Below, in pieces: positions 8,602 to 13,932 of a stretch of 13,932 bases of DNA (position 1 is the stretch's first letter; every line of letters starts with the position of its first letter). The DNA is from an uncultured Prevotella sp. (GTDB lineage: Bacteria; Bacteroidota; Bacteroidia; Bacteroidales; Bacteroidaceae): positions 1-13,932 of the forward strand of contig CALZMK010000009.1 of NCBI GenBank assembly GCA_945788545.1. Reading direction: 5' to 3'. The notes beneath the pieces were generated by a model. It saw only the letters and a list, made by a program, of their open reading frames with translations. It had not been told where the DNA came from and ran no database searches. The position numbers were made by a program, and so were the translations under genes.

Positions 8602-10758
8602 TTATTCCATTATAATCTCACACGTCTGGCCTTTCTTGATAACACTACCGGCAGGTATGCTTTGGCTCTTCACCTTGCCCCTACCCTTGATAACTGTTTT
8701 CAGTCCACGGCTCTCGAGTATATATACGGCGTCACTTGCTCCCATTCCTATTACGTCGGGCACAATATTGCTGTATGTCTTCATCTTGGTGAGTTCCACG
8801 TCGTTTGTCTTTCTTTGGGCCTTACCCCAGATAGGATTACCGCCACTCACATACGACCCGCCCCACTGACGTTCGGTCTTCACTCCCAGATGTTCAAGCA
8901 CATAGTTGGCAGCGAGGATGTTTCCGTTCTTAACGTCGGGTATGAAGACCGAAGCAGAATCCCTTGCATCCTCCACACTCAACTTAAGATGTCTTGCCAT
9001 TATGCCCTCGGCTATATGATGGAACACCACTCCACTCATACCGCCACCTGAGGCGGGCAATCCCGACTTCTGGATGCACACTATACATGAATATCGTGGA
9101 TTGTCGGCAGGAAAATATCCGGCAAAGCTAAGCAGATAGTTGGTTACTCCTGTCTTATAGCCACCTGCACCTTGTGACACCTGTGCCGTACCAGTCTTTC
9201 CTGCCACCTTAAACGATTTCGAACCGGCCTTACGTCCCAATCCTTGACTCACCACATGCTCCAATATGACCTGCATCAGTTTGACGGTCTTCTCCTTGCA
9301 TATCTGCGGTTTGATCACCTCGGGCGGAAACTCCTTCACCACCTCCCCGTTCTTCATCACCTTCGAGATGAATCTCGGTTTCATCATCTTACCATTATTT
9401 GCTATGGCATTATAAAATGTCACCGTGGATATCGGCGGTATCTGAGTTTCATAACCGATACTCATCCATGCAAGTGCGGTTTTGCTCCAATTTACATATT
9501 GTCCACGAGAGTTCTTCTTGGGCATTCTGATTCGTGGGGGCGTAGAACCTGCTATTGGCAGATGAAGGTCGGAAGCCAATCCCGTTCGATAGATACCCTC
9601 AACAAACTTCTCGGGGTTGTTATGGTAATGATCGTCAATGATTCGGCTCACACCGATATTCGAACTCACCTCAAGCGTTCGTGGCAGATTGATAACTTGA
9701 TATCCACCTCTGCGCCAGTTGTGGTCTTTCATGTCGCGTCCGTACATCTTCCATATACCACAACCTGTATCTACCGTATATGAAGTATCCACCACTCCGT
9801 CGTCAAGCGCCACCATGATGGATGCCGTCTTAAACACCGATCCCGGTTCGAGAAGGTTGCTCACCGCAAGATTCTTAATCTCGCGATACTCACCGTCCTG
9901 ACACTTCGTCATATTCACCATGGCCTTCACATCACCGGTGGCGACCTCCATCACGATAGCCACACCGGCATCACCATGCACCTGTGGATCTTTCAGTTCC
10001 TCAATAAGTGCACGCTCGGCAAGGTCCTGTATTCCCACGTCAATAGTAGTGATGATATCACATCCGTCAACAGGAGCCAACACCGGGATATTCATATACT
10101 TGTTCAAAATCTTACGACGGTGGGTCAGGCCCTCAGTGCCTCGCAATATGGAGTCATACGCCAATTCCAGTCCACAGCGCGCTGTGTCCTTGGCTCCAAA
10201 CATATCACCCACTGTGCGCTGTGCGAGTGAACCAAACGGACGTCGGCGCGAATTAAACTCCTCACAATGGAATCCACCCTTATATGACGACAGCTTGAAC
10301 ACTGGCAACGCCTTCACCTCGCAATATGTGTTATAGTCGATACGTTTCGGCCATATTGGCCAGTTGCGAGCCTGTTTCTTTCTTCCTTCCTCAAGATGTT
10401 TCCTAAATTCGTCGGCACTCTTGCTTGGGAAGATATGGTTGAGCCCCATACAGATGGAGTCCATCTTTACGGTAAGCAGCGAGTCCTTCTTCTCCCCACC
10501 AGCCACAAAGTCCATGTATATCTTGTATTCAGGAATACTGCTTGCCATGAGCTGTCCGTCGCAACTGAGGATATTACCTCGGTTGGGTTTCACGCTTACG
10601 CTGTCGCGCTTCAGGCGCGATGCCACTTGCTCCCAGTAATCCTTTTTGGCAGTCATGATATAGGCAGCCCTGCCCACCACGACGAACCCTATGATGGTCA
10701 GTACCACCGCTAAGATAAAATACCGCGGCATTACCTTGTCATTCTCGAACTTGCTCAT
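8602..10758 (-). CDS. ftsI: Septal transpeptidase FtsI (PBP3-type) with C-terminal PASTA domain
   Basis: This class B penicillin-binding protein cross-links septal peptidoglycan alongside FtsW. At 718 residues it is longer than E. coli FtsI (588). After a short cytoplasmic tail there is one membrane segment (about 14-35), then a pedestal domain with RGNIL (60-64) and RRRPFG (171-176). The transpeptidase domain carries SVFK (307-310, nucleophile S307), SSN (365-367) and KTG (521-523, in VAGKTGTAQ). The tail at about 661-718 (NIVPDVIGMGASDAVYILESRGL... GQTCEIIM) is a PASTA domain. PASTA tails are best known from Gram-positive PBP2x/SpoVD but are also typical of Bacteroidota FtsI. Elongation-type PBP2 is an alternative, made unlikely by the dcw position and the PASTA tail. 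Confidence 0.95.
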   Translation of the reverse strand: MSKFENDKVMPRYFILAVVLTIIGFVVVGRAAYIMTAKKDYWEQVASRLKRDSVSVKPNRGNILSCDGQLMASSIPEYKIYMDFVAGGEKKDSLLTVKMDSICMGLNHIFPSKSADEFRKHLEEGRKKQARNWPIWPKRIDYNTYCEVKALPVFKLSSYKGGFHCEEFNSRRRPFGSLAQRTVGDMFGAKDTARCGLELAYDSILRGTEGLTHRRKILNKYMNIPVLAPVDGCDIITTIDVGIQDLAERALIEELKDPQVHGDAGVAIVMEVATGDVKAMVNMTKCQDGEYREIKNLAVSNLLEPGSVFKTASIMVALDDGVVDTSYTVDTGCGIWKMYGRDMKDHNWRRGGYQVINLPRTLEVSSNIGVSRIIDDHYHNNPEKFVEGIYRTGLASDLHLPIAGSTPPRIRMPKKNSRGQYVNWSKTALAWMSIGYETQIPPISTVTFYNAIANNGKMMKPRFISKVMKNGEVVKEFPPEVIKPQICKEKTVKLMQVILEHVVSQGLGRKAGSKSFKVAGKTGTAQVSQGAGGYKTGVTNYLLSFAGYFPADNPRYSCIVCIQKSGLPASGGGMSGVVFHHIAEGIMARHLKLSVEDARDSASVFIPDVKNGNILAANYVLEHLGVKTERQWGGSYVSGGNPIWGKAQRKTNDVELTKMKTYSNIVPDVIGMGASDAVYILESRGLKTVIKGRGKVKSQSIPAGSVIKKGQTCEIIME

Positions 10759-10788
10759 TCTCTAACTTCTTTATCTTCTTTAACTCCC

Positions 10789-11214
10789 TTATCTCTCGGG
10801 CACATTAATTATATAAGGTGGCTGATCGGACACTTGCAGCAAACTGTCATTGTTGGCCTTAAGCAACTGGAGCACATGACTTTCGCGGCAACGCTCGGTG
10901 AGTTTGCTTGATATCGACAGTGCCCTGTACTTTGCGTCCTTCAATTCCGTCTCCATGTTAGCTATCTTAATGATATCCTGCTGACATTGGTATCGAGATG
11001 CCACATAAACAATAATAAACACCACAACGATGACAATAAGCCACAACTGACGACGAAACAGTTCGGCGTTGAGTATATCGCCTCCAAGTATCGTCTTCAG
11101 ACTAAGTTGGGTGGTAGGATTGTTGTCTTCCTCACTCACCGAATTCTTGAGCATCTGCAAAGCCGAACTTTTTTCTTCCTTCACAGCCTCTTTTTTGATT
11201 TCTTCTTCTGCCAT
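10789..11214 (-). CDS. ftsL: FtsL-like bitopic cell division protein
   Basis: This is a 141-residue protein with a charged cytoplasmic N-terminus (about 1-56, Glu/Lys-rich). It has one strong membrane segment (57-73, LWLIVIVVVFIIVYVAS) and an extracytoplasmic helix-prone region (about 75-128) that could form a coiled coil. That layout, and its place between rsmH and ftsI, is that of FtsL, which bridges FtsQ and the FtsW/FtsI enzyme pair. Sequence similarity to proteobacterial FtsL is not visible by eye; this is the Bacteroidota-specific FtsL-like type with a longer N-terminus. The start is 7 bases after the rsmH stop. Assignment is by topology and synteny. Confidence 0.82.
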   Translation of the reverse strand: MAEEEIKKEAVKEEKSSALQMLKNSVSEEDNNPTTQLSLKTILGGDILNAELFRRQLWLIVIVVVFIIVYVASRYQCQQDIIKIANMETELKDAKYRALSISSKLTERCRESHVLQLLKANNDSLLQVSDQPPYIINVPER

Positions 11215-11221
11215 CGTCTTG

Positions 11222-12148
11222 TTATTGTTTCTCCGCTATTCGCAGTTTTGCACTACGACTTCTCGGATTGTTTCTTTGTTCGTCATTATCTGGGAGTATC
11301 ACCTTACCCACCATTTTCAGTGGAGTGTTGACTCGTCCATAAAAATCCTTATCTACCTTACCCTCGGCATTTCCCGACTTCATCACGTTCTTCACTATTC
11401 TGTCTTCAAGCGAGTGATAAGTGATTACGGATAGTCTGCCACCTTCTCCCAGGCAATCCACCGCCGATCTTAGCATGTCACTAAGTGCGTCCATCTCATG
11501 ATTTACCTCAATTCTCAATGCTTGGAACAGTTTTGCCATGTCTTTCTTTGCACGTTCCCTTGGCATAATAGGCTCCACCACTTCCATCAGGTCACCTGTT
11601 GTCACTATCTTCTTCGAGGCCCGTTGTCTCACTATGGCAGCGGCAAGGCGGCGTGAAGTCTTAAGTTCTCCGTAGAGATACAGTATATTGGCAATGGCTT
11701 CCTCGTCACATTCATTTAGTATATCGGCAGCAGTCATCCCTGCCCTTTTGTTCATCCTCATGTCTATGGGAGCATCAAATCTGAATGAGAAGCCTCTCGT
11801 CTCGTCGTCGAAATGATGGCTCGACACCCCAAGGTCGGCCAATAGCCCGTCGATATGATCAACATTGTAATATCTCATCCAATTCTTTAGATAACGGAAG
11901 TTGCTTCTCACGAATGTGAAGCGATTGTCATCCGCCAATCTCTGCTCTCCCTTCGATGCATTCTCTTCTGCATCAGCATCTTGGTCGAAACTATACAGAT
12001 GAGCGTCGGGCGACAATCTTGACAATATCTCCCTGCTGTGACCGCCACCACCAAAGGTAACATCCACATATATGCCTCCGGGCTTTATGTCAAGACCGTC
12101 AACACTCTGCTTCAGCAGTACTGGAATATGATATTCTCCGTTTTCCAT
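11222..12148 (-). CDS. rsmH: 16S rRNA (cytosine-1402-N4)-methyltransferase RsmH (MraW)
   Basis: RsmH uses S-adenosylmethionine to N4-methylate C1402 in the decoding centre of 16S rRNA. The 308 residues match the family. It opens with HIPVLLKQSVDGL (7-19). The SAM-binding loop is YVDVTFGGGGHS (27-38), then YSFDQDADA (52-60), LLADLGVSSHHFD (102-114), GFSFRFDAPIDMRM (119-132), QALRIEVNHE (209-218) and ITYHSLEDRIVK (242-253). The ATG at 12148 is only 2 bases beyond the mraZ TAG, so the genes are probably translationally coupled. The heptamer repeat at the mraZ end supplies a GGGATTAGGA sequence directly before this start. As in most bacteria it is the second gene of the dcw operon. Confidence 0.97.
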   Translation of the reverse strand: MENGEYHIPVLLKQSVDGLDIKPGGIYVDVTFGGGGHSREILSRLSPDAHLYSFDQDADAEENASKGEQRLADDNRFTFVRSNFRYLKNWMRYYNVDHIDGLLADLGVSSHHFDDETRGFSFRFDAPIDMRMNKRAGMTAADILNECDEEAIANILYLYGELKTSRRLAAAIVRQRASKKIVTTGDLMEVVEPIMPRERAKKDMAKLFQALRIEVNHEMDALSDMLRSAVDCLGEGGRLSVITYHSLEDRIVKNVMKSGNAEGKVDKDFYGRVNTPLKMVGKVILPDNDEQRNNPRSRSAKLRIAEKQ

Positions 12149-12150
12149 TC

Positions 12151-12171
12151 CTAATCCCTAATTCCTAATTC
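12151..12171 (-). repeat. Three tandem 7-base repeats (RRATTAG) ending in the mraZ stop
   Basis: On the minus strand the final 21 bases of mraZ are three 7-base units, GAATTAG, GAATTAG and GGATTAG. The TAG of the last unit is the mraZ stop, followed by GA and the rsmH ATG. It encodes the C-terminal residues ELGIRD. Each unit's TAG shifts frame by one, so the array carries a stop in every frame. The unit fits the same RRRTTRR pattern as the array at the murG end and is in the same coding phase. Confidence 0.75.
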
Positions 12172-12612
12172 TTCATCCATTAGTTTTTGCAGTTCTTCGC
12201 CGAACGTCTTCTCGTCCATCAACGCTTCGTCAGCCTTCTTCACTGCCCATATCTCAATAGTGTCGCCCATTCCTACAAAACGCACGTCGGCTTCTATCTC
12301 CACTGCCTTCATACAACGGCGAGAGATAAGGAATCTGCCGTTGCCATCAAGCTGTACCATTTCGGCCTCCGACACAAACTGGCGATACACCTGCTGTTGT
12401 TGGTTGTTCCATCGGTTCAATTTCGCGCGCAAACTATCCATCTGCTCGTTCCATACTCTTTCGGGATAAAGCACAAGACAAGATTGAAACACATCACGCC
12501 TAAGCACAAGCCTCTCATCGCCCGACCCCTGAAGGACCTTGCGGAAGACTGCCGGCAGGAAAACCCTGCCCTTGGCGTCACAACGCGCTTCAAAATTGCC
12601 TAAAAATCTCAT
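12151..12612 (-). CDS. mraZ: Transcriptional regulator MraZ
   Basis: MraZ is an AbrB-like DNA-binding protein that forms ring-shaped oligomers and regulates the dcw promoter in other bacteria. I place the start at ATG 12612 (153 residues, MRFLGNFEARCDAKGRVFLP), because MraZ proteins begin with a short M-x-x-G segment. The open frame extends to a TTG at 12657, but that would lie upstream of the -7 promoter box. Two SpoVT/AbrB-like halves are visible: DAKGRVFLPA (12-21) and DGNGRFLISRR (89-99). The second has Ser where many homologues have Pro. It is the first gene of the operon and probably controls its own promoter through the three boxes at 12658-12687. The C-terminus is encoded by a heptamer array. 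Confidence 0.94.
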   Translation of the reverse strand: MRFLGNFEARCDAKGRVFLPAVFRKVLQGSGDERLVLRRDVFQSCLVLYPERVWNEQMDSLRAKLNRWNNQQQQVYRQFVSEAEMVQLDGNGRFLISRRCMKAVEIEADVRFVGMGDTIEIWAVKKADEALMDEKTFGEELQKLMDEELGIRD

Positions 12613-12642
12613 ACGTACATCATTAAAATTGGAATTCCGCGA

Positions 12643-12672
12643 CAAAGTTACTAACAATTCCCCACATTACAC
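12643..12672 (-). promoter_or_regulatory. Predicted dcw operon promoter (mraZ)
   Basis: The minus strand has TAACTTTG (12650-12643), an exact match to the Bacteroidota -7 consensus TAnnTTTG. Nineteen bases further upstream is GTG (12672-12670), one change from the -33 TTG. Transcription would start near 12636, leaving a leader of about 24 bases before the mraZ ATG at 12612. The weak -33 element lies inside the middle MraZ-type box, which fits repression or modulation by MraZ. Confidence 0.65.
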
Positions 12673-12687
12673 CACTTTTCCCCACTT
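12658..12687 (-). promoter_or_regulatory. Candidate MraZ operator: three direct repeats at 10-base spacing
   Basis: Reading the minus strand, three consecutive 10-base units are AAGTGGGGAA (12687-12678), AAGTGGTGTA (12677-12668) and ATGTGGGGAA (12667-12658). Each has a GTGGGG-like core at the same offset, one DNA helical turn apart. Known MraZ operators in E. coli and mollicutes are sets of TGGG/GTGG-type direct repeats at this spacing near the mraZ promoter. The array begins 7 bases upstream of the -7 box and covers the -33 region. The middle unit is degenerate (GTGGTG). Confidence 0.75.
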
Positions 12688-12864
12688 TTTTATTATAATT
12701 AATGTTAAGAGCACTCCTTGACATCCATTTCATACCCATAACGACATTGATACATTTATGCTTCAAATGCCCTGTATTGCGTTAAAATAAAACAAAATAT
12801 GGTCATTTTTATACTTTTTGACTATTTTTCTTCTAAAAAAGAGTGATAATCCAAATATTTAGAC
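12688..12864. other. AT-rich divergent spacer with no gene
   Basis: This part of the spacer between mraZ and the acyltransferase holds no open frame with coding character, no hairpin followed by a T-run that I trust, and no RNA gene signature. It is AT-rich, with several poly-A/T runs. Together with the promoter elements on each side it probably acts only as a regulatory spacer. Confidence 0.5.
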
Positions 12865-12872
12865 TACCTTTG
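12865..12872 (+). promoter_or_regulatory. Predicted -7 promoter element for the acyltransferase gene
   Basis: TACCTTTG exactly matches the Bacteroidota -7 consensus TAnnTTTG. GTG at 12843-12845, 19 bases upstream, is a one-mismatch -33 element. Transcription would begin near 12878, leaving a leader of about 40 A-rich bases before ATG 12919. It is back-to-back with the dcw promoter, about 215 bases away. Confidence 0.6.
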
Positions 12873-12918
12873 CCAACGATTGTGCGAAAAGCACTAAGAA
12901 TAGAGAAAGAATTTATTT

Positions 12919-13737
12919 ATGGAAAAAACCATAGACATAGACAAGATACTGAAAAGTAAACTTGGGACGAAAGCAAAATTCGTCCCTGGATTTCTTGTGT
13001 CGTGGCTGAAGAAGACAATACATGAGGACGAGGTAAACCGCTACCTGTGGGAAAGTCGTCATGAGACTGGCACCGAGTGGCTCGAGGAGTGTGTGCGCTA
13101 TCTCGATATGACACTTAAAATTGTCGGCAAGGAGAATCTGCCCGACAAGGACGATGGCCGACTCTACACCTTTGTCAGCAACCATCCCCTTGGCGGAGCC
13201 GACGGAGTGGCTCTCGGTTCAATCATCGGTCGCCAATATGACGGAAAGTTCAAATACCTCGTCAACGACCTGCTCATGAACCTTCCTGGATTGGCCCCCC
13301 TCTGCATTCCCATCAACAAGACAGGTAAACAGTCGCGCAACTTCCCCGCAATGGTGGAGGCCGGATTCCAAAGCGACAACCACATATTGATGTATCCAGC
13401 GGGAATATGCTCACGCAAGCAACCCGACGGAGAGATACGTGACGTAAAATGGAGCAAGACATTCATTGCCAAAAGTGTTGAATACCAAAGAGATGTTGTG
13501 CCTATCCATTTTGGAGGCCAAAACTCCGATTTCTTCTATAAGTTGGCCAATTTCTCCGACAAACATATCAAGAAGGTGAACATCGCCATGCTATTCCTCG
13601 TTGACGAAATGTACAAGAATGTGCATAAGACATTCGAGGTGAAAATAGGAAAACCCATACCTTGGCAGACATTCGACAAATCGAAATCCGCCATTGAATG
13701 GGCACAGTATGTTAAAGATATCGTTTACAAACTCTAA
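12919..13737 (+). CDS. glsA: Glycerolipid-type O-acyltransferase, GlsA-like
   Basis: This 272-residue protein belongs to the PlsC-like phospholipid/glycerol acyltransferase superfamily. Motifs in order are VSNHPLGGADG (86-96, in place of NHxxxxD), PLCIPINK (127-134), MYPAGICSR (158-166, in place of the usual PEGTRS) and VVPIHFGG (193-200). No clear membrane-spanning helix is seen. NHPLGG is typical of a Bacteroidota group annotated as hemolysin-associated or 1-acyl-glycerol-3-phosphate acyltransferase. The next gene is a GNAT/OlsB-type N-acyltransferase. In Bacteroides thetaiotaomicron such a pair (glsA/glsB) makes glycine lipids: GlsB N-acylates glycine and GlsA adds the second acyl chain. 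I infer the same role here. The superfamily is sure, the exact substrate is not. ATG 12919 is preceded by A-rich sequence rather than a strong Shine-Dalgarno. Confidence 0.8.
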   Translation: MEKTIDIDKILKSKLGTKAKFVPGFLVSWLKKTIHEDEVNRYLWESRHETGTEWLEECVRYLDMTLKIVGKENLPDKDDGRLYTFVSNHPLGGADGVALGSIIGRQYDGKFKYLVNDLLMNLPGLAPLCIPINKTGKQSRNFPAMVEAGFQSDNHILMYPAGICSRKQPDGEIRDVKWSKTFIAKSVEYQRDVVPIHFGGQNSDFFYKLANFSDKHIKKVNIAMLFLVDEMYKNVHKTFEVKIGKPIPWQTFDKSKSAIEWAQYVKDIVYKL

Positions 13738-13772
13738 TATTTACAACCAAAGTACAAAAAGTACCCATAGAG

Positions 13773-13932
13773 ATGGAACAAGAGATTATTAAGCCCGTTG
13801 ACAAGGAGCTGATTAAGAGTGAGCTAACCCCCGAGAGACAGCTCAGAATGACCAACCGCAGTCATAACGAGATTTACGTTATCGACGCTCACAATGCGCC
13901 CAACACCCTTAATGAGATTGGACGACTTAGGG
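13773..13932 (+). CDS. glsB: GNAT/hemolysin-type N-acyltransferase, GlsB-like (3' end cut by window edge)
   Basis: An ATG at 13773 opens a frame of 53 codons that runs off the window with no stop (begins MEQEIIKPVDKELIKSELTP). The segment SHNEIYVIDAHNAPNTLNEIGRLR resembles the start of the OlsB/hemolysin-type GNAT acyltransferases of Bacteroidota, where a substrate-binding NEIY..D...P..L.EIGRLR pattern occurs. It lies 35 bases after the acyltransferase stop on the same strand and is probably co-transcribed. In the B. thetaiotaomicron system the homologous protein N-acylates glycine. With only about a sixth of the protein visible, family assignment is moderate and substrate is inferred. Confidence 0.68.
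   Translation, partial: MEQEIIKPVDKELIKSELTPERQLRMTNRSHNEIYVIDAHNAPNTLNEIGRLR

Noticed and set aside
10759..10788. Purine-rich near-repeats of about 9 bases between the FtsL-like gene and ftsI
   Set aside because: Units match poorly (AGGGAGTTA, AAGAAGATA, AAGAAGTTA) and have a different period from the heptamer arrays; more likely a purine-rich ribosome-binding region.
12613..12657. N-terminal extension of mraZ to the TTG at 12657
   Set aside because: Would place the start upstream of the predicted -7 box and adds residues not typical of MraZ, whose proteins start just before the F-x-x-x-x-D-x-K-G-R segment.
12718..12723. TTGACA, an E. coli-type -35 hexamer in the spacer
   Set aside because: No partner -10 at proper spacing, and the primary sigma factor of this phylum uses TTG/TAnnTTTG elements.
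13752..13765. Short GTAC inverted repeat between the two acyltransferase genes
   Set aside because: A 4-5 base stem around an A-run is too weak for a terminator and has no T-run; the genes probably share one transcript.

Overview
This window is the upstream part of a division-and-cell-wall (dcw) cluster from a Bacteroidota genome, most likely a Prevotella-like member of the Bacteroidales. The case rests on several points. The gene order is mraZ-rsmH-ftsL-ftsI-murE-mraY-murD-ftsW-murG-murC-ftsQ, with no murF between murE and mraY. The transpeptidase carries a C-terminal PASTA domain. MraY and FtsW are enlarged. The promoters have TAnnTTTG -7 boxes. The divergent locus is a Bacteroidales-type glycine-lipid acyltransferase pair. 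Genus is an inference; no rRNA or marker outside this cluster is present.

Layout. From 12612 down to 1, everything is on the minus strand and reads as one operon of eleven genes with gaps of 2-70 bases: mraZ (12612-12151), rsmH, an FtsL-like protein, a PASTA-containing ftsI, murE, mraY, murD, ftsW, murG, murC and ftsQ. FtsQ runs off the left edge; ftsA and ftsZ would be expected next. A 306-base spacer (12613-12918) holds divergent promoters. To its right, on the plus strand, are a 272-residue glycerolipid-type acyltransferase (GlsA-like, 12919-13737) and the first 53 codons of a GNAT/hemolysin-type N-acyltransferase (GlsB-like, from 13773).

How the genes work together. MurC, MurD and MurE add L-Ala, D-Glu and meso-diaminopimelate to UDP-MurNAc. 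MraY moves the completed muropeptide (after MurF, encoded elsewhere) to the lipid carrier as lipid I, and MurG makes lipid II. FtsW polymerises the glycan and FtsI cross-links it at the septum, with FtsL and FtsQ as their bitopic scaffold and activator. RsmH methylates 16S rRNA, and MraZ is the predicted operon regulator. The divergent pair probably makes N- and O-acylated amino-acid (glycine/serine-type) membrane lipids.

The ORFs themselves are conventional. The most interesting signals are regulatory or structural: (1) three GTGGGG-like boxes at exact 10-base spacing just upstream of the mraZ -7 element, matching the known style of MraZ operators; (2) two arrays of 7-base repeats (RRRTTRR), placed in the same coding phase across the stop codons of mraZ and murG and running up to the next start codon; (3) a MraY with an altered HHH motif and insertions; (4) a well-formed promoter almost touching the murG start. 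I found no CRISPR, transposon, phage, tRNA or rRNA sequence.
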